From NCBI GenBank assembly GCA_002375495.1, contig DFLU01000012.1, positions 285,999-349,998 of the forward strand: a stretch of DNA of 64,000 bases, given 5' to 3'. This DNA comes from Flavobacteriaceae bacterium UBA3611. Lineage in GTDB: Bacteria > Bacteroidota > Bacteroidia > Flavobacteriales > Flavobacteriaceae. Shown in pieces: positions 53,757 to 61,429 of this stretch. The notes beneath the pieces are model-generated. The model saw only the letters and a program-made list of their open reading frames with translations. It did no database searches and had not been told where the DNA came from. Made by a program: the position numbers and the translations under genes. The stretch's first letter is position 1. Every line of letters starts with the position of its first letter.

Positions 53757-56700
53757 TTCTTTTCTTTTTTAGGCTTTAGGGAAAAAATGGCATCTTTTGC
53801 TTTCTTTTTAGGTGCTTGCATCATCATTGATGGAAACACAACGGGATCGTCTTTTAAAATAAAATCGAGACCAATCTCCATATTCCTGATTCCAACCTGA
53901 AGGGTATTTGTAGCGATAGGGGTTGTTTCTTCCGCAGCAATAATATGATGACATTTAACTGGAGAAAGGATAGACCAAGGCATAGTAGCGTTAATGGCCG
54001 CACCCCCAGCATAGTCATCATAGGTATACGTTCGGTTCGTTTTCCCCACAATGTGCTCTATAGATAGCATACGTACAAACTTTACATAGGGCAATGTTTC
54101 TACATAACTTAATACCATATTTGGGACCACACTACCACCAATACCGCCCATGCCATGTTCTATGTTTTTTATGGGTGAAAGATATTCAGTAATGGCGTCG
54201 TTTAGTTCGTCTATGTAAAAGCCACCTCTGTCTTCTGCCTTAAAAACCACAACAATATTTACCAACAGATATTCTGCTGTTGGGTTGATTACCTGTATCG
54301 ATGTAAAAGGATTCGACCGTTGTTGCAAGAAATTTTGCATGGCTTCTAAGCTTCCCTTTTTGAAATAATACCGCTCATCATTGGTCCAAAATTTACTCAA
54401 TACCGCAACCTTTACCTTGCCTGGTTCAGGGTGAAAATTGGCACCAAGATTGGTGCATTTCACTACTTTCACCATGTCGAAATGTTCTAAAATCAATCGC
54501 TCATAGTCCCATGCAGCAACGGCTCTCGATTTATGGCGTAAGCGCTCACTCACACGGCTATAAAAAGTAGATTCCTTTTCGGCCATGGCCCCAGCATAGG
54601 TGTTGGCTGGCTGAAACACCCGTTTTATGGCTGCATTTTTTTGAACAAGGGTATCGATGCTGTTGGGAGGTAACGTAGCCCCCAATACCTGAACTTCTTC
54701 GCTGATGCAACGGGCTTGTACTGCGTTAAGGTATACCCCCTTAATCTTAGGGTAGTGTTGCCCAGCTTTTTTGGTGGCAATTCGAATCCAGAATAACGAA
54801 TCGTCAACCGATTCTATAGTTTGTTCGGGTGCTGGAAGCACCAATTCTATAATCCCTGTTTTAGTTAATCCGCCCGTACCGTCGTTTATGATTTGTTCTG
54901 GCGTAAATGTTTTCCAACCATCTATATGAAAATACTCCCAAACCAAGCTGTTCTTTTCTATTTTAACGGTGGTGCCTGAGCGCAGAAAATGAAAGAATAA
55001 GGTTACGGTCATTGGGCCGGTTACCTTTTTCAGACCCATAAAAAAGTATCCTTGCGCATCGTAACGTGGCAACAGAAGGTTTTGTTTTACTTTTTGCTGT
55101 GCTATAACGACGTCGTAACCAAAAGGTCGAATATGGATAAATTCACCTAAGTTTTTTTCAGATTTTACTCCGTCTGGCGGATTCGAATCGAAGTACAACG
55201 TGTCTGAAGCCGAGTAATTCACAGTCACCCCTTTCAGTTTTGGCACAAAGGGTTTGTTCGGAAAAGGGACCTGTCGTTTGTTTTTTGCGTTGTAAGTGGC
55301 AATTTCAGTAAATTCTTGTTGGTAAATATCGCTTCCGAAGCCGAAGGACGGCGCTGCCAATGTTATTTTAAAGAATCCTGATTGTGAATTCACTTCGTAT
55401 TTAAGAGGTTCTTTCCCGTTAAAATCTAATGACGTATCAAAAGATTCAAAATTGGGAATGGAAAGTGTGGTGGTTGAGCACAGAATTTCACTTTCATAGC
55501 CTTCGGGAGTAGTACATTTTTCCGTAGAAAATAAATGGGCCGTCGGAATGGCCTTTTCTTCTAACGGGACCCAATAACTATTGTTGAGTGCCTGAAGTTG
55601 CACGATAAACGACTTATTATTGACTTCTTTTGAGTAGCCATCGTAATACGTTGTGAATCCGCCGTAGGTTTCAGGTATGGTCTCCCAGTGCAAATTAAAT
55701 GCTACCGTTTCTACATTTTTTCTGAAAAGTTCATTCTTTCCTATCAGCAAGAAATTTCCTTTGGACGGAGTTGGGCCAAAAACTTCAAACGATTTCCCTA
55801 AGGGCATTTTACCCACATTGTTGTATAAAGCCAAGTTGCGCATGTCTCTCACTTTTACATCAATACGGATGGTTTCCAATGCGATATTTTGCAAAAACGG
55901 ATATGCAAATACAGGGGCATATTCATTCAGTACAATTTTTATAGAAGGCCATTGTAAGGTTGGCGAAAGGTTTTTTGCCAAGGTGACAGCAGGGTCTATT
56001 TTTTGGAGCTCAAAATGAAGGGAAAGAATGTTATTAGCAAAGGTTGCACTATAATTTGAAAACGGAACCCATCCTTTTTCAGTAGTATAAAAGATGTTGA
56101 AAGCATTGTCAAAAACCTCTGCGAAGGCATGTTCTAAGGTAATTTTTTTGTTCTTCTGAATTTGTTGTACCAATTTCAACAAGCTTTCTTTCGCGCTCAT
56201 CTCAGTTAGGTTTAAATGAACCGAGATACTTCGGTTGCCTTCTTCTAATGCTAACACGGGCGAGCCAATGATAAAACCGAGCTGTGCCGATTTCTTGGGA
56301 TCTATTACTGTGTTTTGCAAGGTCTCTTTATTGGCGCCAAAAACAAACCAATCGTGTTTGTCTTCAACCATTTTTCCGTCGCTGAGCAGTGCGCTTTTTT
56401 GTACTGAAGAAATTACAGGCTGGTCTGTGCCAATGTTCAAATACGGATTCGTATTAAAAAACAACGTCTGCATTTCAGAAATTTCAATTTGATGAACCCG
56501 AAGCGGTTTGTCTGTTTTAAAGTGTACCTCGTTGCGCGAACCGAACATTTTTCCTGCAGAAACCAGTGTGCCTTTGTCTATCAACGTTTGTGCCTCGGTT
56601 GGTAGTAACTCGAACACGAGGGTGGCGCGGGTATTTCTACCTTCTAAAGGTTTTTGTTGAAGAATGTCTTTATAATAGAAATCTAAATGGCGCCGCGAGA

Positions 56701-57343
56701 TGCTATTTAGCTTGTCCTGAACTATTTTGTAAAGGCGCACAAACGCAATGTACATGGCATTATGGGGCAAATGTGTATGCTTGCGAAACATGCTTTCGGT
56801 TAGATGTGACTTGGTAAAATTTTTTATGTGAAGAATGATTTTATACAAGGTATCTGCAGCATCCAAGAGTTCTTTTTCTTCTTCTTCTGGACTTCCCAAT
56901 ATTTTTTCAACCTTGCTTTTTTCATCTTCTAATACATCCCGAATTAATTTCTTTAGCTTTTCGCCTAAATGTTTTTCGCCACAGTTAAGTAGGTCGTACT
57001 GCCAACGTACAATTTGCTTGTACCAGTCGGTTAGCAGGGTTAGCACTTCCTCTTTATTGAAAATAAAATCTTTGTTTGTACGGCTTTTGTCAAGCAATTT
57101 TGTGATGGCTGTGGTTGGGGTATTTATTATGATTACGGCATAAATAACCGGATCGTTCTCTACCAATTTTTTCCAATTCCCGTCTATTTTATTGTCTAGG
57201 TTGTAGTAATTCAGCTTTTCCAGATACGCCACCATATAACCCAGCAAATCCCAAGAAGACCGAGCGTCTATCTGGAAGGGGTTGTCCAAAAGATCTTTGG
57301 GCAAGCGCTGTGTTCGTATGGTTCCGTTCTTTTTAGTGCTCAT
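53753..57343 (-). CDS. Baseplate J-like protein (Pvc11-like)
   Basis: 1196 residues. The C-terminal 330 residues fit the gp47/baseplate J fold (WDYERLILEHFDMVKVVKC, PGKVKVAVLSKFW and YLLVNIVVVFKAEDRGGFY). The start has the eCIS-specific helical N-terminus. It forms the ring of wedges around the hub. Overlaps the gp25 gene by one base and the fibre gene by 4 bp. Confidence 0.88.
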   Translation of the reverse strand: MSTKKNGTIRTQRLPKDLLDNPFQIDARSSWDLLGYMVAYLEKLNYYNLDNKIDGNWKKLVENDPVIYAVIIINTPTTAITKLLDKSRTNKDFIFNKEEVLTLLTDWYKQIVRWQYDLLNCGEKHLGEKLKKLIRDVLEDEKSKVEKILGSPEEEEKELLDAADTLYKIILHIKNFTKSHLTESMFRKHTHLPHNAMYIAFVRLYKIVQDKLNSISRRHLDFYYKDILQQKPLEGRNTRATLVFELLPTEAQTLIDKGTLVSAGKMFGSRNEVHFKTDKPLRVHQIEISEMQTLFFNTNPYLNIGTDQPVISSVQKSALLSDGKMVEDKHDWFVFGANKETLQNTVIDPKKSAQLGFIIGSPVLALEEGNRSISVHLNLTEMSAKESLLKLVQQIQKNKKITLEHAFAEVFDNAFNIFYTTEKGWVPFSNYSATFANNILSLHFELQKIDPAVTLAKNLSPTLQWPSIKIVLNEYAPVFAYPFLQNIALETIRIDVKVRDMRNLALYNNVGKMPLGKSFEVFGPTPSKGNFLLIGKNELFRKNVETVAFNLHWETIPETYGGFTTYYDGYSKEVNNKSFIVQLQALNNSYWVPLEEKAIPTAHLFSTEKCTTPEGYESEILCSTTTLSIPNFESFDTSLDFNGKEPLKYEVNSQSGFFKITLAAPSFGFGSDIYQQEFTEIATYNAKNKRQVPFPNKPFVPKLKGVTVNYSASDTLYFDSNPPDGVKSEKNLGEFIHIRPFGYDVVIAQQKVKQNLLLPRYDAQGYFFMGLKKVTGPMTVTLFFHFLRSGTTVKIEKNSLVWEYFHIDGWKTFTPEQIINDGTGGLTKTGIIELVLPAPEQTIESVDDSLFWIRIATKKAGQHYPKIKGVYLNAVQARCISEEVQVLGATLPPNSIDTLVQKNAAIKRVFQPANTYAGAMAEKESTFYSRVSERLRHKSRAVAAWDYERLILEHFDMVKVVKCTNLGANFHPEPGKVKVAVLSKFWTNDERYYFKKGSLEAMQNFLQQRSNPFTSIQVINPTAEYLLVNIVVVFKAEDRGGFYIDELNDAITEYLSPIKNIEHGMGGIGGSVVPNMVLSYVETLPYVKFVRMLSIEHIVGKTNRTYTYDDYAGGAAINATMPWSILSPVKCHHIIAAEETTPIATNTLQVGIRNMEIGLDFILKDDPVVFPSMMMQAPKKKAKDAIFSLKPKKEKK

Positions 57344-57816
57344 TATAAAGGTGCTATCAGGGTATGTTTTATTTGTTTGTGATATAACTTAGGAAGATCT
57401 GTGCCTTCCAGTTTATAATATGGAAAAACGAGATTGAACCGAGTGTTTGTGGTGATCACCGAATAATCGATACCCACTCTAATAATTCCTTGTTGGTAAT
57501 CTGAGTGGTCTATCGCAATATCATTTAGCTCAACCCGTGGTTCATATTGAATGATTGCAGTTCTGATGAGTTCTTTCAAAAAATGCATTTTTGAATTCGA
57601 GATGGCTTCAAACAAAAACTGAAGCACCTTGCAACCATATTCGGGCAGCATGGCACGTTCACCCACATTGGTATTCATGAGAATCTCTAGCGATTCTTTG
57701 ATGTCTTTTTCGTTCTCGACCATTTCAACACCTATATTGGGCGCATCTGAAAAGGTGGGCGGGAATGCCCAACCTCTCCCTAGAAAAGAACGATTTTTTA
57801 ATTCTTCGTATTCCAT
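57343..57816 (-). CDS. gp25-like baseplate wedge protein (Pvc9-like)
   Basis: 157 residues of the gp25/GPW family: FLGRGWAFPPTFSD, then NEKDIKESLEILMNTNVGERAMLPEYGC with the conserved GERxMxPExG motif. It nucleates sheath assembly at the baseplate in T4-like systems. Overlaps the spike and J-like genes by one base each. Confidence 0.95.
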   Translation of the reverse strand: MEYEELKNRSFLGRGWAFPPTFSDAPNIGVEMVENEKDIKESLEILMNTNVGERAMLPEYGCKVLQFLFEAISNSKMHFLKELIRTAIIQYEPRVELNDIAIDHSDYQQGIIRVGIDYSVITTNTRFNLVFPYYKLEGTDLPKLYHKQIKHTLIAPL

Positions 57817-59600
57817 TAGTTAATCATTACCATAAGGCCTTTGGCCGTTAAATTTCCATCGCTTGAAATAGCGCACTCTGCACTACCTTTCAAGCTTGCA
57901 GACATGTCTGCGCTAATATCGACCGTGCCACCAGAAGCACTTATAGATTGGTCGCCATTAATGCTTATCGTGGCGCCTTGTATGCTCACTTCTTCGGTTG
58001 CTTTAATGTTGATGCTCGACGGACTTTCCATAGAAATTCCGCTGCTGTTCATTTCAATTTTATTGTTGTTTTGGTCTGTAATGGTGATCGCTTCATCTTC
58101 GTCGCTAAATACCATGGTATTTCCACCGGGGGTAAGCACCGTAATACTCTTTTTCTCTTCATCAAATTTCAATTGAAGCTTGCTTTTGGTCACCAAGGTT
58201 TTTATAGTGTTGTTTTCGTCGGGCGTTTCTGGTGATGCCAGTTTACTGCTATACACACTTCCTAGAATAATAGGAAATCTCGGATCTTCATTCATGAATC
58301 CCAACACCACTTCGTCTCCAACTTCTGGCATAAAATAGGCCCCGAATGAGTTGCTGGCATAAAATGTAGCCAGTCGTGCCCAAACCGCTTCGTTTTCTGC
58401 ACCCAGCATTGGTATTTCAACCTGTACTCTGAATTGGTTATCAGGATCTTCATACATTTTTTTAACTACGCCCGTTTGCAACCCGCGCACTCCCGGTATC
58501 AAACCTGAAGCGATAGGAGCTGCCACAGGGTGTGTTTCTACAAACCATTCTGCGGCTAAACCGAGGGTCACTTCTGTGAGCCAATTGCCTTCTTCAACCG
58601 TATGGGTAACGCCAGAAATAAATGCGTTTCCGTTAAACCGATCACTTAAACCCGCAAGTTCGATGAGGCTGTTAGCTTCAGCTTTGGCAGATCCTTGAAA
58701 TGTTACCGTTCCTTTAAATCGTGAAAGTCTTGATTTTAAAACGGTTGCATTAGCCCACATGGTCATGTCTTCATTTGTGAGTCCTGTAGTGGTTTGTAAT
58801 TGTTGGGTACCTGCATCTAGTACTTCTGAAAGCGTCGCACCGGTTAGATTGCCTTGTTTGTTCACAGAAGGCTCGCTTGAGGTACCGTCAATTATTGCCT
58901 GGGTACTCATGTCCCAAGCGCTTCCTTTTGCATCTTTATACTGAAAGGTTGCATCGAGTTCACCATCAAAATCCAGAATATCCTGTCCAAAAGTTACCTT
59001 GAGTTCTGGAGCACTAGACATTTCTGGTTTTGCCACAATGAGTTTTCCACTATCGGTACGTACCACCATACCGTTTATTTCGGCTCGGGTTACCAGAAAA
59101 TCCCAGTCGGTGGTGTAGTATTGCACTACTTCTTTATGTTGCGCACTGGTTGAAGTAACCGAAGCACTGAGTCCAGCATTGCTAATGAGCGTTTCCAGAA
59201 TGCTACTATCGGTTGTCTCTGTGTAGATGTTGCTGTTTCGAGCCACCGTCATTTTTAGCGCTTTATCTTTACAAATAATATGCAATCGTGACCCATCCCC
59301 GTGACTGATCTTTAGGTGTTGTTTTATGACAAGACCCTTAAAGACGCTATCATCTTTACTGTGATAGCCTAGTTTAATTTCTATCTCATTTCCGGGCTTG
59401 AAGGTTTCAGATTCGGCAATATCAAAATTTTGGGTAGGTGCATTGCCGTCTCGCAATACGATTTCGGCGGCAGCAATTCTATTCAGTTGTTGTACGGTTT
59501 TAATGCTTATCACTTCGTAGGTGCCCGGAATTTCTTTCCCATTCGATAAAATGGTAAAGGAAGGGAGGTTAGACTCTTCAATAAGTGGTGAACTTGCCAT
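57816..59600 (-). CDS. VgrG-like central spike protein (Pvc8-like)
   Basis: 594 residues. N-terminal gp27-like hub (about 1-350), an OB-fold with GVVKKMYEDPDNQFRVQVEI and PEVGDEVVLGFMNEDPRFP (about 370-450), then a triple-stranded beta-helix of short valine/isoleucine-rich repeats ending SDGNLTAKGLMVMIN. This is the gp5-gp27 fusion typical of eCIS and T6SS spikes. No extra enzymatic domain is fused at the C-terminus. A separate PAAR-like protein probably caps it. Confidence 0.93.
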   Translation of the reverse strand: MASSPLIEESNLPSFTILSNGKEIPGTYEVISIKTVQQLNRIAAAEIVLRDGNAPTQNFDIAESETFKPGNEIEIKLGYHSKDDSVFKGLVIKQHLKISHGDGSRLHIICKDKALKMTVARNSNIYTETTDSSILETLISNAGLSASVTSTSAQHKEVVQYYTTDWDFLVTRAEINGMVVRTDSGKLIVAKPEMSSAPELKVTFGQDILDFDGELDATFQYKDAKGSAWDMSTQAIIDGTSSEPSVNKQGNLTGATLSEVLDAGTQQLQTTTGLTNEDMTMWANATVLKSRLSRFKGTVTFQGSAKAEANSLIELAGLSDRFNGNAFISGVTHTVEEGNWLTEVTLGLAAEWFVETHPVAAPIASGLIPGVRGLQTGVVKKMYEDPDNQFRVQVEIPMLGAENEAVWARLATFYASNSFGAYFMPEVGDEVVLGFMNEDPRFPIILGSVYSSKLASPETPDENNTIKTLVTKSKLQLKFDEEKKSITVLTPGGNTMVFSDEDEAITITDQNNNKIEMNSSGISMESPSSINIKATEEVSIQGATISINGDQSISASGGTVDISADMSASLKGSAECAISSDGNLTAKGLMVMIN

Positions 59601-59604
59601 ATTA

Positions 59605-60261
59605 TTATTTTAAAGGGGGCATATATAATTTAGTGCCCGGGGTTAGGTTTCTGAAATTAGCGATGTTGTTGTGTTTGGCTACTTCCATATAATAAAATTG
59701 GTCGCCATAAATTTCATGGCACAGTAGCGGTAGGGTATCTCCTGCTTTTACTACAACATAGTGGGTTAGGTCTGGAGAGCGCTTGTTTGCTATTTTATTG
59801 ATCATCGTCTCGTCTATCGCTTCCTGAAATGACACAGATGCTTTGGCCCTTAATGGGGTGCCATCTTTTTTAAACAAAGTGTAATTCACACTCAGCGAAG
59901 TCAGCTTGCATTTAAAAACCAGTGAGCCCCAAGAAACGATCAAGTAGTTGGGTTCATGTATCTGGCCATTAAAGTTGAAACATACTTTCTTAAACTGTTT
60001 GAGTTGTGTTTCAACTAGAACGGTATTGTTGGGGATTGCTCCTGTTGCGTCAAAATGAATGTCGAAAGAGATAGTTTCAGGCGGCATTGACGAAAACTTA
60101 AGCGGTGTATTGGCTGCCCCGGTTGGTATGGTACTACAATAGTTCACTTGATGTTTGTGCGAGTAGGACGCAGGATTAATCTTTACGCCCACTTTCCCGA
60201 TACTTTTTCCAGTATACTTGTTGGTTTTGTATGCTACGATGCTCAATTTATCAGTTGCCAT
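59605..60261 (-). CDS. LysM-containing baseplate protein (Pvc7-like)
   Basis: 218 residues. The C-terminus holds a LysM-like domain (HYVVVKAGDTLPLLCHEIYG ... NLTPGTKLYMPP, about 165-217), as in T4 gp53 relatives. The N-terminus is beta-rich and eCIS-specific (VGVKINPASYSHKHQVNYC). It would clamp hub and wedges; in PVC this protein links tube and spike. It lies 4 bp before the spike gene. Confidence 0.87.
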   Translation of the reverse strand: MATDKLSIVAYKTNKYTGKSIGKVGVKINPASYSHKHQVNYCSTIPTGAANTPLKFSSMPPETISFDIHFDATGAIPNNTVLVETQLKQFKKVCFNFNGQIHEPNYLIVSWGSLVFKCKLTSLSVNYTLFKKDGTPLRAKASVSFQEAIDETMINKIANKRSPDLTHYVVVKAGDTLPLLCHEIYGDQFYYMEVAKHNNIANFRNLTPGTKLYMPPLK

Positions 60262-60262
60262 A

Positions 60263-60421
60263 CTATCGGTGTCTTAAGTTGTTGCACTGTTTTGCAATTT
60301 CTTTTTTACATTCTTTGAGTAGGGTCTGCTTGAGACCGGCTATATCGATGCTTTCTGAAACCGTCGCTGTTTCTTCTTCGATACGCACTTTTATAAGTAG
60401 TTCTCTAATTTCTATAGGCAT
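60263..60421 (-). CDS. DUF5908-like small eCIS protein (Pvc6 position)
   Basis: 52-residue frame: MPIEIRELLIKVRIEEETAT, then a helix IDIAGLKQTLLKECKKEIAK with a Cys/Arg-rich end (QCNNLRHR). MPIEIREL is the hallmark of the small DUF5908 family encoded between tube and LysM genes in Bacteroidota eCIS loci. It sits one base before the LysM gene and 6 bp after the tube gene. Role unknown. Confidence 0.82.
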   Translation of the reverse strand: MPIEIRELLIKVRIEEETATVSESIDIAGLKQTLLKECKKEIAKQCNNLRHR

Positions 60422-60427
60422 GGTTCA

Positions 60428-60937
60428 TCAATTAAAAAGATCGAAACCGAAGTCGCCATCGTCATCGTCTGATGTACTTGCTGGACTGGTCATTTCGGTG
60501 AAATTGCTGTAGGCAAATTCAAGGGTTTCAATCATTACTTCGTTATTCATCGAATGTAAGTCTGCTGCAGCCCATTTTACGGGCCAAGCATTCATAAAAC
60601 TCCATGAGTTTAAGGGGTCTCCGTTTTCATTCAGTAAATGAACCGTGATGTTTTTGGTTTCAATTACTTCTGCAAGGCCTCCTTCTAGTGTGCTTTTGCA
60701 CCAAGCGATCACTTCAGAATCTTTGGGTACCAATCCGCGTTTTAATACAAGATTTGAGAATTTTACAGAGGTCGGAACGCGATGTTTAAACGCGTTGTTC
60801 CCACCTTCTGTAATTTCCTCTATACCCATTTCCATACTAATACCAGACACCTCCTTAAAAGAAGCATCTACAGTTCCAGAAATTCCGCTGAAACTGAGTT
60901 GGAAATAAAAGGCTACTGGGGGATATTCATGTGCCAT
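60428..60937 (-). CDS. Tail tube protein 2 (Pvc5-like, gp19 family)
   Basis: 169 residues. gp19/Hcp-like tube fold: AHEYPPVAFYFQLSFSG, SFKEVSGISMEMGIEEITEG, LKRGLVPKDSEVIAWCKSTL. It carries an acidic and aromatic tail, TSDDDDGDFGFDLFN, absent from tube 1. In PVC particles this second tube protein starts the tube on the baseplate. Overlaps tube 1 by one base. Confidence 0.9.
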   Translation of the reverse strand: MAHEYPPVAFYFQLSFSGISGTVDASFKEVSGISMEMGIEEITEGGNNAFKHRVPTSVKFSNLVLKRGLVPKDSEVIAWCKSTLEGGLAEVIETKNITVHLLNENGDPLNSWSFMNAWPVKWAAADLHSMNNEVMIETLEFAYSNFTEMTSPASTSDDDDGDFGFDLFN

Positions 60938-61395
60938 TATCCGCCGTTTGCAATAGTGAGACCTTCGTGTGCCAATTCTAGGGTTTCTACCGCCACTTCA
61001 TTGGCATCAGACTTCATGTCTGTACCCGTGATTTTGGTAGGCCATGCATTGGCGATGGTCCAGGTCATTGTAGGGCTCCCTTTTTCGTCCAATAATTGAA
61101 TCACTACGGTTTCCCGTTTTATAGTGTTCATTTTAATGGCGTCGTACCACTTCCAGAAATTATTATCGTTTACAAAAATTCCTTTTTTCAGTGTAACGTT
61201 GCCAGACTTTACGATTCCCGGCATTTTTATTGTCGAAAATTGCTTGCTGTCACTATGCCTGTATTCAATAGGCTGTGTTTCGGTGTCTAATCCAGAAACT
61301 TCCTGGAATGCAACCGTATTATCCTGTGAGCCTAGACTTACCTTAAAATAAAACTTTGGTAAGGGCCATACATTATCTTGAGCTTCTCCTGCCAT
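60937..61395 (-). CDS. Tail tube protein 1 (Pvc1-like, gp19 family)
   Basis: 152 residues: WPLPKFYFKVSLGSQDNTVA, QEVSGLDTETQPIEYRHSDS, LKKGIFVNDNNFWKWYDAI. Main tube protein that forms the inner tube and is expelled with the spike. The size and loops resemble the second tube protein only distantly. A 34-bp gap follows the sheath gene. Confidence 0.92.
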   Translation of the reverse strand: MAGEAQDNVWPLPKFYFKVSLGSQDNTVAFQEVSGLDTETQPIEYRHSDSKQFSTIKMPGIVKSGNVTLKKGIFVNDNNFWKWYDAIKMNTIKRETVVIQLLDEKGSPTMTWTIANAWPTKITGTDMKSDANEVAVETLELAHEGLTIANGG

Positions 61396-61429
61396 GATAT
61401 TTTGTTTTTAATTAGAATTAATAATTGAT

